Origin: Muricea muricata
Taxonomy: Eukaryota; Cnidaria; Anthozoa; Malacalcyonacea; Plexauridae
NCBI GenBank assembly: GCA_963855995.1
Contig: OY979717.1
Location: forward strand, 27,609,746 to 27,673,745
Direction: 5' to 3'
DNA: 64,000 bases
Numbering within the stretch: position 1 is the first letter of the stretch; every line of letters begins with the position of its first letter. The notes below the pieces were generated by a model that saw only the letters and a program-made list of their open reading frames with translations, was not told where the DNA came from and did no database searches. This document shows positions 59,871-64,000 of the stretch, one piece after another. A program made the position numbers and the translations under genes.

Positions 59871-60357
59871 CTACCAAATGAAAGCTACAGGCCCTAGTGG
59901 GAACTTTACGCCGTGTTCTTCTAAAAGACTCTTGCTGGCAAACTCGCAATGTTTTCGGGGTTTAGTTTGCTTTGCTTGCTCGATTGGTGAAAATTCTTCG
60001 AGTGCTTCTTCTAGGGTTTCGAGTAGTTCGTGCTTCGGAGTAATTTTACCGTTAAGGTATTTTTTACTGTAACATTGCAAAGCGTACACATGTTTTCTTA
60101 ATAAAGTCCAGTTTTTCACACCATTTTGATAATAAGCTGTGTTATTTTCTCCCAATAGGTCAGTTTCAATTCAATAGGTCAGTTTCAAGACAACATTCTC
60201 ACCATCGTGGTTTTCGTACATTAACCCGAATTCTGTCTCTTATCTTTGGAAGTTCGTTTTTTATTTCAAATTCCAATTTTTCGTATGTGCTTGGCTCATC
60301 AATTATGGCACTACGGATCGTCTCGTTATATTTGAACTGTATTTGAATTTCATTCAT
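59871..60357 (-). pseudogene. Second transposon gene, PB1-like N-terminal domain
   Basis: The minus strand opens at ATG 60357: MNEIQIQFKYNETIRSAII, then TYEKLEFEIKNELPKI and, after a one-base slip, GLMYENHDGENVVL. A short basic strand, a helix after YxxL and a Y-x-(D/E)-x-DG-D/E acidic turn resemble PB1 domains, ubiquitin-like protein-interaction modules. A 14-bp direct duplication (aaactgacctattg) near 60160 then breaks the frame, after which 60155-59871 reads GVKNWTLLRKHVYAL and LEEALEEFSPIEQAKQTK. The PB1 idea is from pattern only; a role in the transposon is unknown. Confidence 0.45.
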
Positions 60358-61278
60358 GTTAACAATTTTTGTGTAATTTAAACATCGAAACTCGAAAATG
60401 AAACCGCACCCAGTAAAGTGTTGTTTTGACTATAGTTTGAGATGTCAAACGCGACGTTTTAATTGGTCAAACGCGACGTTTTAATTGGACAAACCAATGT
60501 TCGCAAAACCGGAAACAAACCGTAATTTCGCTTAACGCTTAACGCTTGAACGCAAATGGTAAATTGTTTTTCTAAAATTCATCTCATAGTTTTCTTCAGT
60601 CTTTTTTGCAATTTACCTAAAATGATGAATTTAATGAAAGTGAATTGTACGACAACTAGCCTTGCTTAATTTTCTCGAAGACTTGTAAAAACACCACTAT
60701 TGTAACCAGTATTACACGTCGTTTGTTAGTCTATACTTTTGTTATTTGAAAACAAATACACGTGACTACAGCATAAGCTCATTCATTGAAAAGCGTCTCG
60801 AATATACACAATTCAATAAGGCCGTTTTATACAAATTTTTAGTATTCGCAACGACGCAAGCTCTATTTGAAATATCAATATCCCAACTAAAGTTGGCTCA
60901 AAATCTTATTATAAAGTATGAAAATTGAAGTTAGCTCTTCCTGGATAAGATACAATTTATTTAGCTGAGATAACTGTGCTAGATTAAATCAAAGCAGAGT
61001 ACTCTTTTGTGCTAGCTACCCGATATTGTATCAATAAGTCCATAAAACTTGTACTAGACTATAACAGTATTAATAGTGTTGTGATCTCAGCCTCTTTTAG
61101 TTTTGTCAGTTTGATCTGATTTTGAGAAAAATATCGCCGAATATATAAAACACACAAGCATATGAACTGATAACAAACCACTAAACTTCGTTATATTACA
61201 TGTAAATGACACTTCACTCGGGCTATTTTTGGCTCGGTCGGCGCTGTCGCGTAAAAATTTTGAAAAAAGTTATTCACT

Positions 61279-64000
61279 ATGAAACATAATTTGTTTTATC
61301 CGAAAATCGCAGATAAAGTAGACGGCACAGTCCCAGAACAAGTCAAAAATGGGCTGACTGTGATTATGGAAAAGTACAAGAATTGTATGAGACTTCGGCT
61401 ACTCGGCGATAAAAAAGCAAACAAGACGGAAAATATGGCTGAAAGCGTGTTTTTGCGGGGGGGGGGGGGGGGGGAGGTAAGTGACATACAATGCCTTATA
61501 CACTGCGATCCACGATATTAGTGTCATAAGATATTTATGCCGTACGTATTCAAAATGAGCATTACTATTCATTAAAACTTACGAACATCAAAACAAAGTT
61601 GTGAGAAGAACTTTACGATGTTGATATTTGATGTTAGTCACATGACTGAAAAAATATGGTGCTGTTCCATATTTCACGTGGACTACGCTATTAGTTTTAA
61701 AAATATGAAAACACGACAAGACGTCTTTTTTAACTTAATTGGAAGTGGAAACGATATTTTTTAACCAAAAACAGCACAGGTAACAACAAGAGAATGTTTT
61801 AGCTAGAAAATAAACGAACTTGGTGTCATAGTTGAAGGATTTTTCAAAGATTACGTGGAACGGTGGAAAAGAGGGATTTTGGATTTCTAAAATGGATAAG
61901 AGTGGGAGGTATTAGGCGTTTGAAGGAGAGCTGTTCGAAAATTATCATGATCAACGTCTATCAACATTTTGAGAAAGTTTGCTTTGCCATATATCTTCAA
62001 AACTAGCAATGATGGATTCCTGGTAAGCAATAATAATTCTAAAAGTACCTCCACCGGTGTCGTGGAATAAACGTTTGGCACTGGATTGAGGCAAAAAAAT
62101 GCTTGAGAGCACAACAGAAGTTTGTCCTTTTGACGGGCAGACGAAGTCAGCGTGATAAAGCTTGGAAAATGTATGCATGGGTTAGGTTATTTATATTCAA
62201 TGATGGTATGTGACCAGCGAGGCTAAGGAGTCAACAAAAAGGAGGTAAAGTAAACGAGTTCTGCTGATAACATCGGAAATAGAGATCAGAGGTCTCTTTT
62301 GCACATTTAGGCACATATGAAGACATGTTGGCTGCTAATAATACGGATATAAATGATCGTTATACCACTTCTTTGGCAGGTACCTAAAACCTTTCATCAG
62401 AAGTTCCTTTTCCAGCATTAGGGAATTATCATGTTGATCTCGACTTGTCTGTCTAGTCTGTCTCGACTTGTTGTGCTCTCAAGCATTTTTTTGCCTCAAT
62501 CCAGTTCCAAACAATTATTCCACGACACCAGTGGAGGTACTTTTAGAATTATTACTGCTTACCAGGAATCCATCATTGCTAGTTTTGAAGATATATGGCA
62601 AAGCAAACTTTCTCAAAATGTTGATAGACGTTGATCATGATAATTTACGAACAGTTCTCCTTCAAACGCCTAATACCTCCCATTCTTATCCATTTTAGAA
62701 GTCCAGAATCTCTCTTTTCCACCGTTCCACGTAATCTTTGAAAAATCCTTCAACTATGACACCAAGTTCGTTTATTTTCTAGCTAAAACATTCTCTTGTT
62801 GTTAACTATGCTGTTTTTGGTTAAAGAATGTCGTTTCCACTTCCAATTAAGTTAAAAACGACGTCCTGTCGTGTTATCATATTTTTAAAACTAATAGCGT
62901 GGTCCGCCTAAAATATGGAACAACGCCATATTTTTTCAGTCATGTGACTAACATCAAATATCAACATGGTAAAGATCTTCTCACAACTTTGTTTTGAAGT
63001 TCGTAAGTTTTAATGAATAGCAATGCTCATTTTGAATACGTACGGCATAAATATCTCATACAAGTAATATCGTGAGTCGCAGTGTATATCAACAAAATAA
63101 TGTCAATCCTTTTCAAATTTGCAAGAATTGGATTCAATTGAACATGGTTTTTTATGTTATAACACTTTTTTTAGGAACATGAAAATTTAATTTCTGCCAG
63201 AGATTTTAGTGATTTTACGCATAATTAGCTGCTGACCTGGCATGTTGAGTGATGATTTTCTTGGAATATATTATAGTTAGGCATTGTTTTGCTTCTAATA
63301 ACCACCCGTATAAGCAACCCTTTTAAACACTATAGGCAATTCAGAAAGGCTGTTGCTTGCATTGGTCTGAAGTTAGAGCTATGTAGACACTGTCGTTTCA
63401 AGGCGGGGTCATTTCGAGGACTTTCGTTCCGGATTCGAGTTTTGGCACACATGCCATGTTGACCGCCATGGTCATTTTACCCGAAAACAGTTGAGATTAT
63501 ATCTGGGAAATAAAGCGCATACAAAACCCTATACAGGACCTAGACTATCTCTGAGGATGGTTCGGAGATACAGCTTCTCAAGTGTCGTTCATTTCAAAAC
63601 ATTTGCCGGCCGGCAAAGCTCCGCACTGATCTATATAAATCTGCCTACAACTGTAGGGATCCACCTTAAAACACGTGTACGTTGGCCTTAAGGCATACTT
63701 TGCGAAATTTTTACAATCATGCTACATACTCGAAATATTACTACCAGATAGGTTAAGATTACCACTGTGATTAATCACAAGCGTTATCGGTAAAATGGCC
63801 AGAGCAATAAAACTTTACACAAAATATACCCCTACACTCTTGTCGGTGTAAATACGGAGGCAGGGATTTACACTGTTTTATGTGTTAGCACAACACTCGG
63901 AGATTTAGTGCGATTTACAAACCATGTTTCCACTTAAAATGTCGAATTTTTACCAAACGCTTTCTTCTAAACATTACTTGAAAGAAAAATACATCTGCAA
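61279..64000 (-). repeat. FN3 tandem unit E (cut by the window end)
   Basis: Third copy of the unit; sequence at 63085-64000 follows 50350-51220 closely and ends about 75-80 bp before the position where the FN3 exon begins in C and D. The exon itself would lie just outside the window. A run of 17 G lies at about 61458-61474, inside the IGDKVDG module where C and D have 5-6. Confidence 0.78.
61501..63084. mobile_element. TA-flanked long-arm foldback in unit E (1584 bp)
   Basis: CACTGCGATCCACGATATTA and its complement delimit it; arms are roughly 640-680 bp, loop about 260 bp. TA at 61499-61500 and 63085-63086; unit D (ccttatatatcaac) shows the exact empty site. A frame of about 75 codons (CLNPVPN..., LLLLTRNPSLLVLK) is open in both arms (62114-61887 and 62468-62698) but is leucine-rich and without a recognised domain. 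The CACTGC terminus and TA duplication are shared with the pogo-like element at 9467. Confidence 0.85.

Larger units (their letters stand above)
55448..60562 (+). mobile_element. IS630-type DNA transposon with two gene regions (5115 bp with nested insert)
   Basis: TTACCATGTGCGTTCAAGCG opens the element and CGCTTGAACGCAAATGGTAA closes it; inverted similarity continues through ACGGTTTGTTTCCGGTTTTG and two copies of AAAACGTCGCGTTTGAC. Unit C has the uninterrupted target near 52170 (catctttaaattg), so the insertion is real; TA is the likely duplication, with 1-3 bp of ambiguity. Without the nested foldback it is about 3.86 kb. It carries a transposase on the plus strand and a second gene region on the minus strand. 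Confidence 0.85.
52881..61278 (-). repeat. FN3 tandem unit D
   Basis: Second tandem copy, lengthened by a 481-bp MITE and a 5.1-kb transposon. Without those it is about 2.8 kb, like C. It repeats the IGDKVDG module, FN3 exon and trailing 60-codon frame (60746-60928). Confidence 0.8.

Noticed and set aside
52353..60928. Conserved 60-codon frame (52353-52535 and 60746-60928) as a gene
   Set aside because: Conserved only because the tandem units are nearly identical; no splice signals or domain were recognised.

Overview
This is AT-rich, intron-rich, repeat-dominated animal nuclear DNA. Penelope-like (GIY-YIG), CR1-like and other APE-type LINEs, BEL/Pao, hAT, Tc1/pogo/IS630-like, Harbinger and many foldback/MITE elements coexist with phase 1-1 fibronectin type III (FN3) exons. 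A cnidarian, or another early-branching marine invertebrate, fits best; that is an inference from the element mix and no rRNA or single-copy marker confirms it.

Host gene. The only well-supported host coding sequence is on the minus strand: six symmetrical FN3 exons of 303 or 306 bp at 54569-54874, 51297-51602, 23279-23584, 22425-22727, 4898-5203 and 3801-4103 (minus-strand order). They look like part of one large FN3-repeat extracellular protein gene whose introns have filled with mobile DNA. The exons lie in duplicated blocks (A about 2930-5880 and B about 20115-25645; tandem units C, D and E from 50178 to the window end). Comparing the blocks supplies empty sites that date and delimit several insertions.

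Layout. 1-990: Penelope-like 3' end carrying a nested LINE tail and a hammerhead-like motif. 2800-6070: FN3 block A with MITEs. 7015-8240: a 638-bp TIR element with 9-bp target duplications just upstream of a decayed THAP gene. 9467-13435: a TA-flanked pogo-like element with an HTH/CENPB-type N terminus and further exons but no visible DDE core. 14400-16064: a large foldback. 17240-19500: a small TTAA MITE, repeats and a peptidase-like fragment. 20115-25645: FN3 block B with a LINE 3' end and MITEs.

26200-46984 is the most intricate part. A BEL/Pao element is split by a structure with about 0.6-kb terminal inverted repeats, each holding an array of 21-bp palindromic units, flanked by TTACAG on both sides. 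Inside lies a LINE (LINE B) that is itself split by a 4.26-kb hAT element with perfect 8-bp duplications. A second LINE (LINE A) sits in the BEL LTR. The order of parts in 33771-46984 is exactly that expected from an inversion with inverted duplications at both breakpoints.

46990-50770: Harbinger fragment, tRNA-like sequence, and a palindrome enclosing a MITE and an internally deleted SGNH-type LINE. 50178-64000: FN3 tandem units, interrupted by an IS630-type element (55448-60562) with a foldback nested in its end, and by another long foldback (61501-63084). Almost all transposon reading frames carry stops or frameshifts, so the window is mainly a record of recent rearrangement rather than a set of working genes.
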